Source of the DNA: a virus
Reading direction: 5' to 3' (one strand)
Length of the DNA: 23,899 nt
Virus record (IMG/VR): IMGVR_UViG_3300002137_000018
Span: 1 to 23,899 of that record
Shown: piece after piece, positions 13,572-20,737 of the stretch
Layout: every line of letters starts with the position of its first letter
Position numbering within the stretch: position 1 is the stretch's first letter
The notes under the pieces: model-generated
The model's database searches: none
The model's input: the letters and a program-made list of their open reading frames with translations, nothing else
What the model was told of the DNA's origin: nothing
Made by a program: the position numbers and the translations under genes

Positions 13572-14041
13572 TTATAAAACTCTACGTGTAAGTGTTTACT
13601 GTTATCCCCGTTAAAAGATTTATAATTAACAAAATTCTTTTTTGTTACTAGTTTTTCCATACTATAAGTATCATAGCCGCTTTTATGAACGTCCCAAACA
13701 TCATTAAAGTCTCCACGTTGCCCGCCGTATATATTCTTTGCAGCCCGCGGATCTCCACTAATCCACTGATTTACATGAAGCAACATATTTGGTAACATCA
13801 TTTCAATCCTACCGCCTGGCTTAAGAATTTTATGCCATACTTCTAAAAGATATTCACCTTGGACAAACGTAAGATGCTCAAAGAAATGTCTTGAAAATAT
13901 TTCTTCTACTGAGTTTTCATCAACTAGTTTATTAATTTCCCATGCTGTACACACAAAGTCAATACCAGGAAGATCTCTAATATCCTGCTGTAAGAAATCT
14001 GTCTTAGTTGGAGTTTCTCCTCCACCAAATTCAATTTTCAT
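13568..14041 (-). CDS. SAM-dependent methyltransferase (small, class I)
   Basis: 157 aa from ATG 14041. It begins with motif I KIEFGGGETPTKTDF, then DIRDLPGIDFVCTAWEINKL as the motif II region, and SRHFFEHLTFVQGEYLLEVWHKILKPGGRIEMMLPN, the H-F-E-H...L-K-P-G-G pattern of Methyltransf_11-type enzymes. The C-terminal part (KKNFVNYKSFNG...HVEFYK) matches the short family that appears in polysaccharide clusters. A 33-nt gap separates it from the upstream GT; this is the largest gap within the glycan operon. Likely a sugar or glycolipid methyltransferase; substrate unknown. Confidence 0.75.
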   Translation of the reverse strand: MKIEFGGGETPTKTDFLQQDIRDLPGIDFVCTAWEINKLVDENSVEEIFSRHFFEHLTFVQGEYLLEVWHKILKPGGRIEMMLPNMLLHVNQWISGDPRAAKNIYGGQRGDFNDVWDVHKSGYDTYSMEKLVTKKNFVNYKSFNGDNSKHLHVEFYK

Positions 14042-14074
14042 ATGTGCATTCTAAATTTGTTTTTACCTGCGTCT

Positions 14075-14746
14075 TTAGCCATTCATCATATCCTGTAGTT
14101 CATCTTTCCACAACAGATGATGCTCGCAATTACGATAGTTTTCAAACCACGGTCCGCCTTCGGTGTAGTGCAGTGCTTTAGGAGTACCTTCTTTATACCA
14201 ACCTGCAAGATAGTTCCACTCATATGGCAGTTCGCCAATTTCTTCATCTTTGAGCCAACTAAAGCGATGTAAGTATGCTCCATTAATTTCTGGACTGTTA
14301 ACTAAATCTTGATCTAATATCTTATTGCTAGGATGACTGCAATTAAACATCATTACACTTGACCAATTTTTACGTGGATAAACAGTTTGTGTTTGTCCGT
14401 CCATCTTTGTGCCTTCGGCTGGAGTGTAGTCGTGTTTAACACACATTACTGCATACCGATCATCTGCTAACTCAAATAATTCTTTAACATCGTTTAAGAA
14501 AATAATATCACTGTCACAGAATATTGCCCATCCTTGGAAGTTCATAAGTTCTGGTACTAGGTATCGAGTAAATGTAAATTCAGTACTTGCAAGTTTATCG
14601 TTTGGTCTAGTATACCATCCAGCATTTCGTAAATCTTTTTGTACCAACGGTCGAACAACTATATCCTTGTTTCGACGTATAATACTATGCTTACATACTT
14701 GGTATGCAATATCTTCTCTAGTGTCGTAACCTACAAATACTTTCAT
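14075..14746 (-). CDS. Glycosyltransferase with DxD motif (GT8-like)
   Basis: 223 aa. The N-terminus MKVFVGYDTREDIAYQVCKHSI is typical of GT8-like and related phage glycosyltransferases; WAIFCDSDIIFL (73-84) holds Asp78-Ser-Asp80, the metal and nucleotide-sugar site. LASTEFTFTRYLVPEL lies before it, and LHYTEGGPWFENYR is near the end, like the H-x-x-G-x-x-P closing motif of GT8. It starts one base inside the stop of the cytidylyltransferase/cupin fusion (TAATG). It likely transfers a hexose in the same glycan pathway; substrate unknown. Confidence 0.77.
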   Translation of the reverse strand: MKVFVGYDTREDIAYQVCKHSIIRRNKDIVVRPLVQKDLRNAGWYTRPNDKLASTEFTFTRYLVPELMNFQGWAIFCDSDIIFLNDVKELFELADDRYAVMCVKHDYTPAEGTKMDGQTQTVYPRKNWSSVMMFNCSHPSNKILDQDLVNSPEINGAYLHRFSWLKDEEIGELPYEWNYLAGWYKEGTPKALHYTEGGPWFENYRNCEHHLLWKDELQDMMNG

Positions 14747-15522
14747 TAACCTCTTCTTTCTATATCTTCTTCAATGCACTCGTCGCCCCATTGTATTTCA
14801 AGGATGTGTGCATTTTCTGTGCCAGTGTTAGATGCTAAGTGCCAAACTTCTTTGCCAATTTCATATGGCGTTCCGTGTGGCTTTAATTTTAGATTAGATA
14901 CGTTTCCGTTCCACTCAGTTTGCATGTCAACTACACCTTCTAGTATCATCCACTGCTCTGAACGTTTAAAATGTTTTTGATCGCTTAGTGATTTGCCTGG
15001 ATAAATTACAAGTTCTTTTACTTTGTAACCGTGTGCAGGGTTGTGATCTAGCACACGCCAGTAACCCCATTGCCGTTCAGTCTTTTGTGTTTTCCATTCG
15101 TCTAGTATCCAACTGCTACTGTTGGCTTTGTTTTCACCGCCTATACCAAACGCAAACTCTACATCTGATCTATCACCGTATGAAGCATATTCGGGTGTTG
15201 TAGTGTTTGTTCTATCGCCGCCGTTGGCAAACACAACACCCCAATTACTTCCTTTAGTTGTTAGTACCTGAATAATTGCTGCACATGAACTATTATCATC
15301 GTCGTTAAATCCAATAACTTCATCGACTACTGCAAGTTCTTTAATGATTGCTGCACGTTCTTCAAAGGGCATAAACGGTCTACCCTTCTTACGAGTAAGC
15401 CAATCGTCTGAATTTAGACCAACAACTAAATGATCACCTAATTCCTTTGCTGCTTTGAAATAGGCAATGTGCCCACTGTGTAAAGGGTCAAATCCTCCGG
15501 TGACTAAAACTACTTTGCTCAT
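14746..15522 (-). CDS. Nucleotidylyltransferase-cupin fusion (HldE/TagD-like + ManC-C-like)
   Basis: 258 aa with two domains. Residues 1-~130 are a cytidylyl/adenylyltransferase of the HxGH type: TGGFDPLHSGHIAYFKAAKELGD with His15-Ser-Gly-His18, VGLNSDDWL, FEERAAII and GGDRTN around 101-106. Residues ~150-250 look like the mannose-6-phosphate isomerase type II cupin found at the C-terminus of ManC: RQWGYWRVLDHN, YKVKELVIYPGKSLSDQKHFKRSEQWMILEG. One metal-ligand His is retained at 184 and the SEQW motif replaces AEHW. The protein probably activates a sugar phosphate (heptose- or glycerol-like by the N-terminal domain) and isomerises or binds a sugar by the cupin. It heads the minus-strand glycan operon, eight bases after the UvsY-like gene. 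Confidence 0.78.
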   Translation of the reverse strand: MSKVVLVTGGFDPLHSGHIAYFKAAKELGDHLVVGLNSDDWLTRKKGRPFMPFEERAAIIKELAVVDEVIGFNDDDNSSCAAIIQVLTTKGSNWGVVFANGGDRTNTTTPEYASYGDRSDVEFAFGIGGENKANSSSWILDEWKTQKTERQWGYWRVLDHNPAHGYKVKELVIYPGKSLSDQKHFKRSEQWMILEGVVDMQTEWNGNVSNLKLKPHGTPYEIGKEVWHLASNTGTENAHILEIQWGDECIEEDIERRG

Positions 15523-15527
15523 GCAAG

Positions 15528-15535
15528 TATTTACA
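15528..15535 (-). promoter_or_regulatory. T4-late-like box TGTAAATA before the fusion gene
   Basis: The minus strand reads TGTAAATACTTGCATG, a TAAATA box five bases before the start codon. It contains the stop codon of the UvsY-like gene, so part of the motif is coding-constrained. The geometry matches the other boxes, so late transcription of the glycan operon is possible. Confidence 0.35.
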
Positions 15536-15986
15536 AACTTGCATCTTCCATTCCGGCAACTCTGAGTTTAACTACGTTAGTAATTTGCCATTGCTTTTGA
15601 TCAAGTGCTTTAAGAACACCTAGCCATTTATTACGTAGTAGTGCAAACTCGTTAATGATCTTTTCGTAGTCAACAACATCTGCCTCACCGTCAACGTATT
15701 TTTCAACGTCACGACTTGACAGAGCTCGTTGATAGTTCTCAAGATATTTCTTAAAATACGAGCTACGCAACCTACGTAGCTCGATATTTAAATAGTTGAG
15801 GATAGCTTCAATCTCTTGAAGTTGATTAAAGCGTTGTTCAACAATGCCTGGCATTTCAGCCGCAGCACGTTCTACATTACCTTTGAGTTTTACCTCTTGT
15901 CTTGCAGATATCATTTCGCTTTCATAATGCGATACTGCATCAGGAATTTTAGAAATGTCACGCGATACGGTTGAGTACCAGCCCAT
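15531..15986 (-). CDS. Conserved helical protein, candidate UvsY-type recombination mediator
   Basis: 151 aa, almost entirely alpha-helical and charged. EMPGIVEQRFNQLQEIEAILNYLNIELRRLRSSYFKKYLENYQRALSSRD could form a long coiled helix; the C-terminal part VVDYEKIINEFALLRNKWLGVLKALDQKQWQITNVVKLRVAGMED recalls the end of T4 UvsY (W...L...A...I-x-x-x-R). In T4, UvsY loads UvsX on gp32-covered ssDNA, and here uvsX and gp32 lie directly upstream, which supports the idea. Sequence similarity to T4 UvsY is too weak for me to be sure; it is clearly a conserved marine T4-like protein. ATG 15986 has a GAGGA ribosome site. Confidence 0.6.
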   Translation of the reverse strand: MGWYSTVSRDISKIPDAVSHYESEMISARQEVKLKGNVERAAAEMPGIVEQRFNQLQEIEAILNYLNIELRRLRSSYFKKYLENYQRALSSRDVEKYVDGEADVVDYEKIINEFALLRNKWLGVLKALDQKQWQITNVVKLRVAGMEDASL

Positions 15987-15988
15987 TA

Positions 15989-16225
15989 TTAATCCTCATC
16001 TTCCCACGAATCGTCATCAGCAAAATTTTCTTCATCAATGTCTAAGAAGTAATTAATTGCTCCATCTAGCACTGCGTCAGATCCTAATGCACTTGTTAGT
16101 ACGTCATCAGCTACACCGTAGTCTGCTACTAAATCAATAAATCGCTCGGCTGCAATTTCTTGATTCTTCTTATCGACGTACTCTTTAAATAAAGTCCATA
16201 CTTCTACAATTTGACTTTCATCCAT
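15989..16225 (-). CDS. Small acidic conserved protein between uvsX and uvsY-like gene
   Basis: 78 aa. The body has EVWTLFKEYVDKKNQEIAAERFIDLVADYG, helical, and ends with a very acidic tail (DIDEENFADDDSWEDED). Such small acidic proteins sit in the recombination block of other marine T4-like phages; no function is known to me. The acidic tail resembles the C-terminal protein-interaction tails of ssDNA-binding proteins, so an interaction role is possible but unproven. It starts three bases after the uvsX stop with a GAGGAA ribosome site and ends two bases before the next ATG. Confidence 0.72.
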   Translation of the reverse strand: MDESQIVEVWTLFKEYVDKKNQEIAAERFIDLVADYGVADDVLTSALGSDAVLDGAINYFLDIDEENFADDDSWEDED

Positions 16226-16228
16226 GAA

Positions 16229-17314
16229 TTATTCCTCGTAAGTTTCTTCAATTAAATCAGTTGTATCGCTTTCAACAACATCACCGGTATTTACCACTAC
16301 TGCTGTTTTTTCATTATACTCTGACATAATCATATCTAACTTAGGACCATTCCATTGCTTACGATAATCAAGATGCTCGACTCCTGCTAAGTCAATATAC
16401 TTGAGACGATTGCCTTGCTTAACTAGCAAGCCTTTCTTCTCAAACAATTCAACTAGACCACTATACGGATTCATACCAGTTTCATAAGGAATCTTAACCT
16501 GTACACCTTCGAAAGGTTTTGAATAGCGTGTTTTCATTACTTTACAGCCAGCACGGATACCCATAACTTCTGTAATCTTATTGCCGTCTTCATCTTCTTT
16601 TAACTTCATCTTCTTCATTGCAACAACAATACTTGATGCATAGATAAAGCCACTACCGCCCGAGATCTTGTCATCTGGGTCAAACATATCTTGTGAAGCA
16701 TATGTGTGGTTAGTACAAACTAAGCCTACATTGTAGCTACCAATCATGTTTACAGTGTTACGAACTAATGAAGTTAGTGCTTTAGGCTTACGACCCATAT
16801 CACCCTTCATATCACCCTTTTGGAACTGATCAACATCAGTAGGTGTTAGCAACATACCCAAGCTGTCAATTACAAACAATACTTTAGGACGATCTTCTTC
16901 GTTCATTGCTTTATAGTCGATCATGAAAGTTGATATAGTTTTTGCTACATCATCAATCATTGCCATATTAAGTTTAAGCAATTTGTCTTCGCCTGTCTGC
17001 ACACCTAGTGCATGCAACCAGCTTTCGTCAAGTGCATTCTCTGAGTCAATTAGTACTACAAAGATACCTTGATCCTGTGCGTCTTTTACAATGTTACCTG
17101 AACAGAAATAACTCTTACCTGCTCCTGATTCACCTGCAAACACAGTAACCTTACCTAGTGGAACACCTTTGTGAAAGTCTCCTGAGATAAGAAAGTTTAG
17201 TGCGTATGATCCTGTTGAAATCCAATCAGTAGGATCGTTAAATCCAGCACTCACGCCTGAGATACTTTTAGTCAAGTCCTTGCGGAACTTACTAACATCA
17301 AATGATTTAGCCAT
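16229..17314 (-). CDS. uvsX: UvsX, RecA-family recombinase
   Basis: UvsX forms the presynaptic filament for strand exchange and recombination-dependent replication in T4. The 361-aa protein (T4 UvsX ~390) has Walker A GESGAGKS at 61-68, the catalytic region IDSENALDESW (88-98), Walker B KVLFVIDSLGML at 143-154, QFQKGDMKGDMGRKPKALTSLVRN, loop region TNHTYASQ and the glycine-rich SGGSGFIYASS, followed by the typical phage C-terminal domain (KTRYSKPFEGVQVKIPYETGMNPYSG). The acidic tail DLIEETYEE is normal. The start ATG 17314 has AGGAG five to six bases upstream. Downstream genes follow with 2-3 base gaps, so it is co-translated with the acidic and UvsY-like genes. Confidence 0.95.
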   Translation of the reverse strand: MAKSFDVSKFRKDLTKSISGVSAGFNDPTDWISTGSYALNFLISGDFHKGVPLGKVTVFAGESGAGKSYFCSGNIVKDAQDQGIFVVLIDSENALDESWLHALGVQTGEDKLLKLNMAMIDDVAKTISTFMIDYKAMNEEDRPKVLFVIDSLGMLLTPTDVDQFQKGDMKGDMGRKPKALTSLVRNTVNMIGSYNVGLVCTNHTYASQDMFDPDDKISGGSGFIYASSIVVAMKKMKLKEDEDGNKITEVMGIRAGCKVMKTRYSKPFEGVQVKIPYETGMNPYSGLVELFEKKGLLVKQGNRLKYIDLAGVEHLDYRKQWNGPKLDMIMSEYNEKTAVVVNTGDVVESDTTDLIEETYEE

Positions 17315-17350
17315 GTTTTCTCCTAATAAGCCGAAACATAGAGCAACTAT

Positions 17351-17381
17351 AAAGGGTTGCTCTTTAGCAAAGCAACCCTTT
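17351..17381 (-). terminator. Stem-loop between gp32 and uvsX
   Basis: Arms AAAGGGTTGC (17351-17360) and GCAACCCTTT (17372-17381) form a perfect 10-bp stem with an 11-nt loop. In the minus (transcription) direction the stem is followed by only a short U-poor tail (ATAGTTGC), so it is at best an inefficient terminator. It may attenuate transcription into uvsX, protect the 3' end of gp32 mRNA, or act as a processing site. There are no other genes in the 79-bp gap. Confidence 0.6.
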
Positions 17382-17393
17382 TAGCTTTCTCTA

Positions 17394-18413
17394 TTACTGT
17401 TGTTGTTGACGTGAGCGGATCATTGCAAGAATGTCGCTTGCGCCGCCTGTCGCTGCTGGTGCTGCTTCTGCTACTGGAGCAGGTGCTGCTTGTGCTACTT
17501 CTTCATTGCTTTGGAAAGGAATGTTGTTAGCTACTGGAGCAGGTGCTGCTTGTGCTACTGGAGCACTTTGGCTAGTTGCAGTTGCACCTGCACTTGCGGC
17601 TTTCATCGGATCGCCTGTACGAGCTTGCATACCGCTTGGACGGAAGTATTGGCTCCAACGATCTGCATCATATGCTTCACCATCTACTGATGCTTCAAAC
17701 ATTTCTTTCATCACTTTAATAGCGACTTCATCTGGCTTCTTAGGAAGGAAGTCATTCATGTTATACAATCCATGAGTCTGAACTGCTAACATTTCTGCAT
17801 CACTCAGCGGACGCTCGCGACGTGCCCAATTACTTGTGCCGTAGTCTGCATAACCACCTTTAGATGTTTTGTTAAGACGGAAGTCTACACCAGCAGTATA
17901 ATCTGTTGGTAATTCTTCCATATCCGGATCCATCAATGCTGCTTTAATAATCTGAAACACTTGAGGACCAATAATGAATCGACGAATCGGATTCTCTGGC
18001 TTTTCTTCTTGCAACGGATTCTCTGTTACAAAACCTTGGAAAATGTATGAACGCTTTTTCCAGTACTTACGACCCATATCTTCCAATGATGCGTCTTTAA
18101 ACCAGCCGCGTACTTCTTGTAGAATGCCGCATGATTCGCCATACATTTCCATACATGGAACTTGTACTTGTACAGGGCGTGAATCAGTTTCGCCCTTAAC
18201 TCCTGCGAATGGAAGTTTGATAATTAAACGCTCTTTCCAGAAGAAAGTGTTTTCATTATCGCCATCTGGAAGGAAACGCATCGTTGCCGATTCGCCTTCT
18301 TTAATATTCCAAAATGGGTAAATTGCGTTATCACCGCCGCTTTGTGTGTTGTTACCACCTGTGCGTGATTCTTGCTCTTTGAGCTTTGCTCGGATTTCTG
18401 CTAATGATGCCAT
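17394..18413 (-). CDS. gp32: gp32-like single-stranded DNA-binding protein
   Basis: 339 aa. The N-terminal basic LAST-like helix region is SLAEIRAKLKEQESR; the OB-fold core has YPFWNIKEGESATMRFLPDGD, RPVQVQVPCMEMYGESCGI (probable zinc-region Cys), YWKKRSYIFQGFV, NPIRRFIIGPQVFQIIKAAL and PTDYTAGVDFRLNKTSKGGYADY, matching gp32 of marine T4-like phages. The tail (residues ~265-339) is unusual: Ala/Pro/Gln-rich, with two copies of VAQAAPAPVA, ending in SDILAMIRSRQQQQ instead of a strongly acidic tip. gp32 coats ssDNA, recruits the replisome and controls its own translation in T4. The gene has an AGGAGG ribosome site, its own sigma70-type promoter and structured leader. Confidence 0.94.
   Translation of the reverse strand: MASLAEIRAKLKEQESRTGGNNTQSGGDNAIYPFWNIKEGESATMRFLPDGDNENTFFWKERLIIKLPFAGVKGETDSRPVQVQVPCMEMYGESCGILQEVRGWFKDASLEDMGRKYWKKRSYIFQGFVTENPLQEEKPENPIRRFIIGPQVFQIIKAALMDPDMEELPTDYTAGVDFRLNKTSKGGYADYGTSNWARRERPLSDAEMLAVQTHGLYNMNDFLPKKPDEVAIKVMKEMFEASVDGEAYDADRWSQYFRPSGMQARTGDPMKAASAGATATSQSAPVAQAAPAPVANNIPFQSNEEVAQAAPAPVAEAAPAATGGASDILAMIRSRQQQQ
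17470..17559. repeat. Direct repeat in the gp32 tail coding region
   Basis: A 30-bp stretch occurs at 17470-17499 and again, identically, at 17530-17559, with a 60-bp period. It encodes the repeated VAQAAPAPVA tail segment of gp32. Recent duplication or slippage is likely. Confidence 0.8.
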
Positions 18414-18421
18414 AGTTAATG

Positions 18422-18427
18422 CCTCCT
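18422..18427 (-). promoter_or_regulatory. Consensus ribosome binding site of gp32
   Basis: AGGAGG lies 8 bases before the gp32 ATG at 18413. It is one of the strongest ribosome sites in the window and fits a highly expressed ssDNA-binding protein. Confidence 0.85.
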
Positions 18428-18445
18428 ATAATGTTGCCTATGTGC

Positions 18446-18463
18446 AGTAGCGTTATTGCTACT
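18446..18463 (-). promoter_or_regulatory. Leader hairpin in gp32 mRNA
   Basis: Arms AGTAGC and GCTACT (6 bp) enclose a 6-nt loop in the ~73-nt gp32 leader, 19 bases upstream of the AGGAGG site. T4 gp32 represses its own mRNA through a structured leader; this could be the equivalent, but a 6-bp stem is short and the role is speculative. Confidence 0.4.
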
Positions 18464-18474
18464 AGTGCCTTAAA

Positions 18475-18501
18475 GTGTATAGCACAGTTACTACTATACA
18501 C
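18475..18501. repeat. Inverted repeat covering the gp32 -10 box
   Basis: Perfect 8-bp arms GTGTATAG (18475-18482) and CTATACAC (18494-18501) flank an 11-bp spacer. The right arm contains most of the TATAGT -10 element and the predicted transcription start lies in the spacer, so the repeat could be an operator or a stem near the 5' end of the mRNA. Confidence 0.65.
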
Positions 18502-18521
18502 TGGTATTTAGCAGAAGTCAA
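18493..18521 (-). promoter_or_regulatory. Sigma70-type promoter of gp32
   Basis: TTGACT at 18521-18516 and TATAGT at 18498-18493 are separated by exactly 17 bp, each one mismatch from consensus. The predicted start is near 18486, giving a ~73-nt leader. A TAAATA sequence in the spacer could in addition act as a T4-late-like element. A second inverted repeat (AGCAGA 18510-18515 / TCTGCT 18528-18533) flanks the -35. The 137-bp gap between this gene and the LysM gene holds no other gene. Confidence 0.75.
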
Positions 18522-18550
18522 GTGATATCTGCTGAATTCTTGAAATTATT

Positions 18551-20722
18551 TTATATGCCTGATAGTCTACGGATACTGTTTAGTTCGTCGTCTTGTTCGA
18601 CTGTTGGTTCCATCATAGTTCCAGCAGTTGGTTCGTCGAATTCAATTTCTTGTATTGCAGGACCTGCATTAAGTTCTTCGTACTTTGCTGTAATTGCTTC
18701 GATGAATGCTTTAGCGGGATTAATGTATTGTTCGCCGTAGTCTTTTTCTATTGCTGTCAATATTGCTGTTTCGCCTTTTGGAAACTGGCCTGACTCACGA
18801 TCGAACATGCTAAGAACAAACTCAGTTACTGGAGTCTTTTGTTCGTTTGACTCCTTTATGCTCTCTAATAGACCTGCTGCTTGCAATGCTTTCATAGTTG
18901 CTGGACCTACATTCATTGCTGTGTCCATCTTGCCGTTTTGTATAGTAAGAAACTTAGCTGGGCTTCTTACATAGCCTTTGTTTGGAAGTATATATAGATT
19001 GCTTTGTGTATCAAGTACAGCTGGTACGCCTTTGGTTCCAGCTACATCTACTGTTGCTGATTGAAAGCCGTCGCCTAGATCTCCTCCACTGCTGCTGGTT
19101 GCTGCTTGGAAATTTTTACTTGCGGCCGGAGCACCTCCGCGAGCAGCTTTTTCACCTGCGGCAATTTTATCGCTCATAGTTGGATCGTTTTCGTCATAAC
19201 CGGTATCCGGCTTGGAGCCTTGTGTACCGTCGCGTTGTATGAATATGTTAGTTCCTTGGACTCTTCCAGTCTTATCAATTGGCGTACTGTTTAGTGCTTG
19301 GAATTCGCTAACAACTTCTTCACCAAACTGTCCCATCATTTCGTCGAAGCCATCTTCCAGTTGTGATTCGTAGCTTTTAAATCCGCCGGGTGGTAAGCCG
19401 CGTGTTCCGCCACTATTCATATCGCCCATGAAGTAACCAATTTCTAGTTTCTGTCCTGGCTGTAGTGATCTTGGATCTTTGATACCGTTTAGTTTTAGAA
19501 TGTCTTTTGCACCTGCTTTAGTGTCACCGTCGTAGTTGCTGTCAGCAAATCTATCAGCAATTGACCAAACAGTATCACCCGGCTTAACAACATAAGAGTC
19601 AGCAGCTTGTGTATTTCCTAAGTCTGCAGGGCGAGCTGTTGGACGAGGACTTTTATCTAGTCCTGCACTTGCACCATCAACATCTTGCGGCACTTCCATA
19701 CCTGCACGGAATATTCCGCCGTCTTCTTCACCTAATATGTCAGTTGCACTAAGCTCTTTAGCTTTAGTTGCTTCGCTTACTAATTTGTAAATATAAGGAA
19801 ATACATCTGACAGTTCTTCATTAAACTGTTTGATGGTTAGTTGATCAATCCAGTTTTCTTTAACATCATCAGGAACATCTTCCATTACCGCTGCTTCAAA
19901 AGAACCAAATGCTTCTGCATAGTAGTTTGGTTTTTGTAGGCTTTCGATAGTCTTTTTAACTGACTTAATACGATCGTTTACTACACTAGTATATCCGGCT
20001 AAACTTTCTGCCATTACAGCACTGCGGCCCATATAAGATTTAAACTTGCGGAGTTTATTCATCTCTTCTGATAAGCCAACAATATGTGTACCAAACTCAT
20101 CAAATGGTTTGCCACCTTCTGCAACGTGACGTGCCATTGCTCTTGCACCACTTAGGTGTTTGAACGGATACATAAATCTTTCGCCGTCTGCACTTTCAAT
20201 ATATATCTTACCAATGCTGCGTGTGCGTCCGCCTGCAATATCAGCATTAATACTTTCGTTATGCTTAACTACTATTCTTGCACCATCAACCTTTTGATAG
20301 CTCACACGGTTTGTTCCGTACATCTTTGATTCACTCATTGTTTCTTCTCCGCGATTCTGTGCTAAAAATTTATAATCTCTTTTGTCGAGGTTTGACTTGT
20401 TTATATTACGGGTGTCAAACGTCATTAATCTTTTCTTGCTAAACTGTCTAATTTCTTTTAGAAAATTATACCAATTTTGTTTTGTAATTTCATCTTGTTC
20501 TGAAACAAAACTATCACTGTACATAATTTCAACGCTGTTTTCAGATAAACTTATACTTACTTTACCTAAGTTTGCATCACCTTCTTTGTAATCAAAATCA
20601 AAGAATCGTGCATCCGTAGGAACGTTAGTAACTTTACCTTCAGTATCACCTAAAGTGACACTCGGAAAGCGTCCACGTATTTTATTAAAAAGTTCTTCTG
20701 CTATTAGATTTAAATTTTTCAT
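18551..20722 (-). CDS. Large conserved virion-associated candidate with LysM domain
   Basis: 723 aa. Residues 1-~330 form a conserved N-terminal part that I recall from marine T4-like phages (RFFDFDYKEGDANLGKVSIS, NWYNFLKEIRQFSKKRLM, SNLDKRDYKFLAQ, GERFMYPFKHLSGARAMARH). Residues ~376-429 are a LysM module (YVVKPGDTVWSIADRFAD...DILKLNGI...LQPGQKLEI) that binds peptidoglycan-type glycans. Then follows a Gly/Ser/Ala-rich linker and a C-terminal part with helix FVLSMFDRESGQFPKGETAIL. No signal peptide or lytic catalytic motif is seen. Location next to terminase and a GATAAATA late box upstream suggest a virion protein that may touch cell wall. Function is not known to me; LysM is confident. Confidence 0.78.
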   Translation of the reverse strand: MKNLNLIAEELFNKIRGRFPSVTLGDTEGKVTNVPTDARFFDFDYKEGDANLGKVSISLSENSVEIMYSDSFVSEQDEITKQNWYNFLKEIRQFSKKRLMTFDTRNINKSNLDKRDYKFLAQNRGEETMSESKMYGTNRVSYQKVDGARIVVKHNESINADIAGGRTRSIGKIYIESADGERFMYPFKHLSGARAMARHVAEGGKPFDEFGTHIVGLSEEMNKLRKFKSYMGRSAVMAESLAGYTSVVNDRIKSVKKTIESLQKPNYYAEAFGSFEAAVMEDVPDDVKENWIDQLTIKQFNEELSDVFPYIYKLVSEATKAKELSATDILGEEDGGIFRAGMEVPQDVDGASAGLDKSPRPTARPADLGNTQAADSYVVKPGDTVWSIADRFADSNYDGDTKAGAKDILKLNGIKDPRSLQPGQKLEIGYFMGDMNSGGTRGLPPGGFKSYESQLEDGFDEMMGQFGEEVVSEFQALNSTPIDKTGRVQGTNIFIQRDGTQGSKPDTGYDENDPTMSDKIAAGEKAARGGAPAASKNFQAATSSSGGDLGDGFQSATVDVAGTKGVPAVLDTQSNLYILPNKGYVRSPAKFLTIQNGKMDTAMNVGPATMKALQAAGLLESIKESNEQKTPVTEFVLSMFDRESGQFPKGETAILTAIEKDYGEQYINPAKAFIEAITAKYEELNAGPAIQEIEFDEPTAGTMMEPTVEQDDELNSIRRLSGI

Positions 20723-20729
20723 TATAATA

Positions 20730-20737
20730 TATTTATC
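20730..20737 (-). promoter_or_regulatory. T4-late-like promoter box GATAAATA
   Basis: The minus strand reads TTGATAAATATATTATAATG; the box overlaps the terminase stop codon (TGATAA) and lies seven bases before the ATG of the LysM gene. It matches the T4 late consensus except the first base. Confidence 0.5.

Noticed and set aside
17431-17775. 114-aa plus-strand frame rich in Ala and Gly
   Set aside because: Antisense shadow of the Ala/Pro-rich gp32 tail; no ribosome site and no homology seen.
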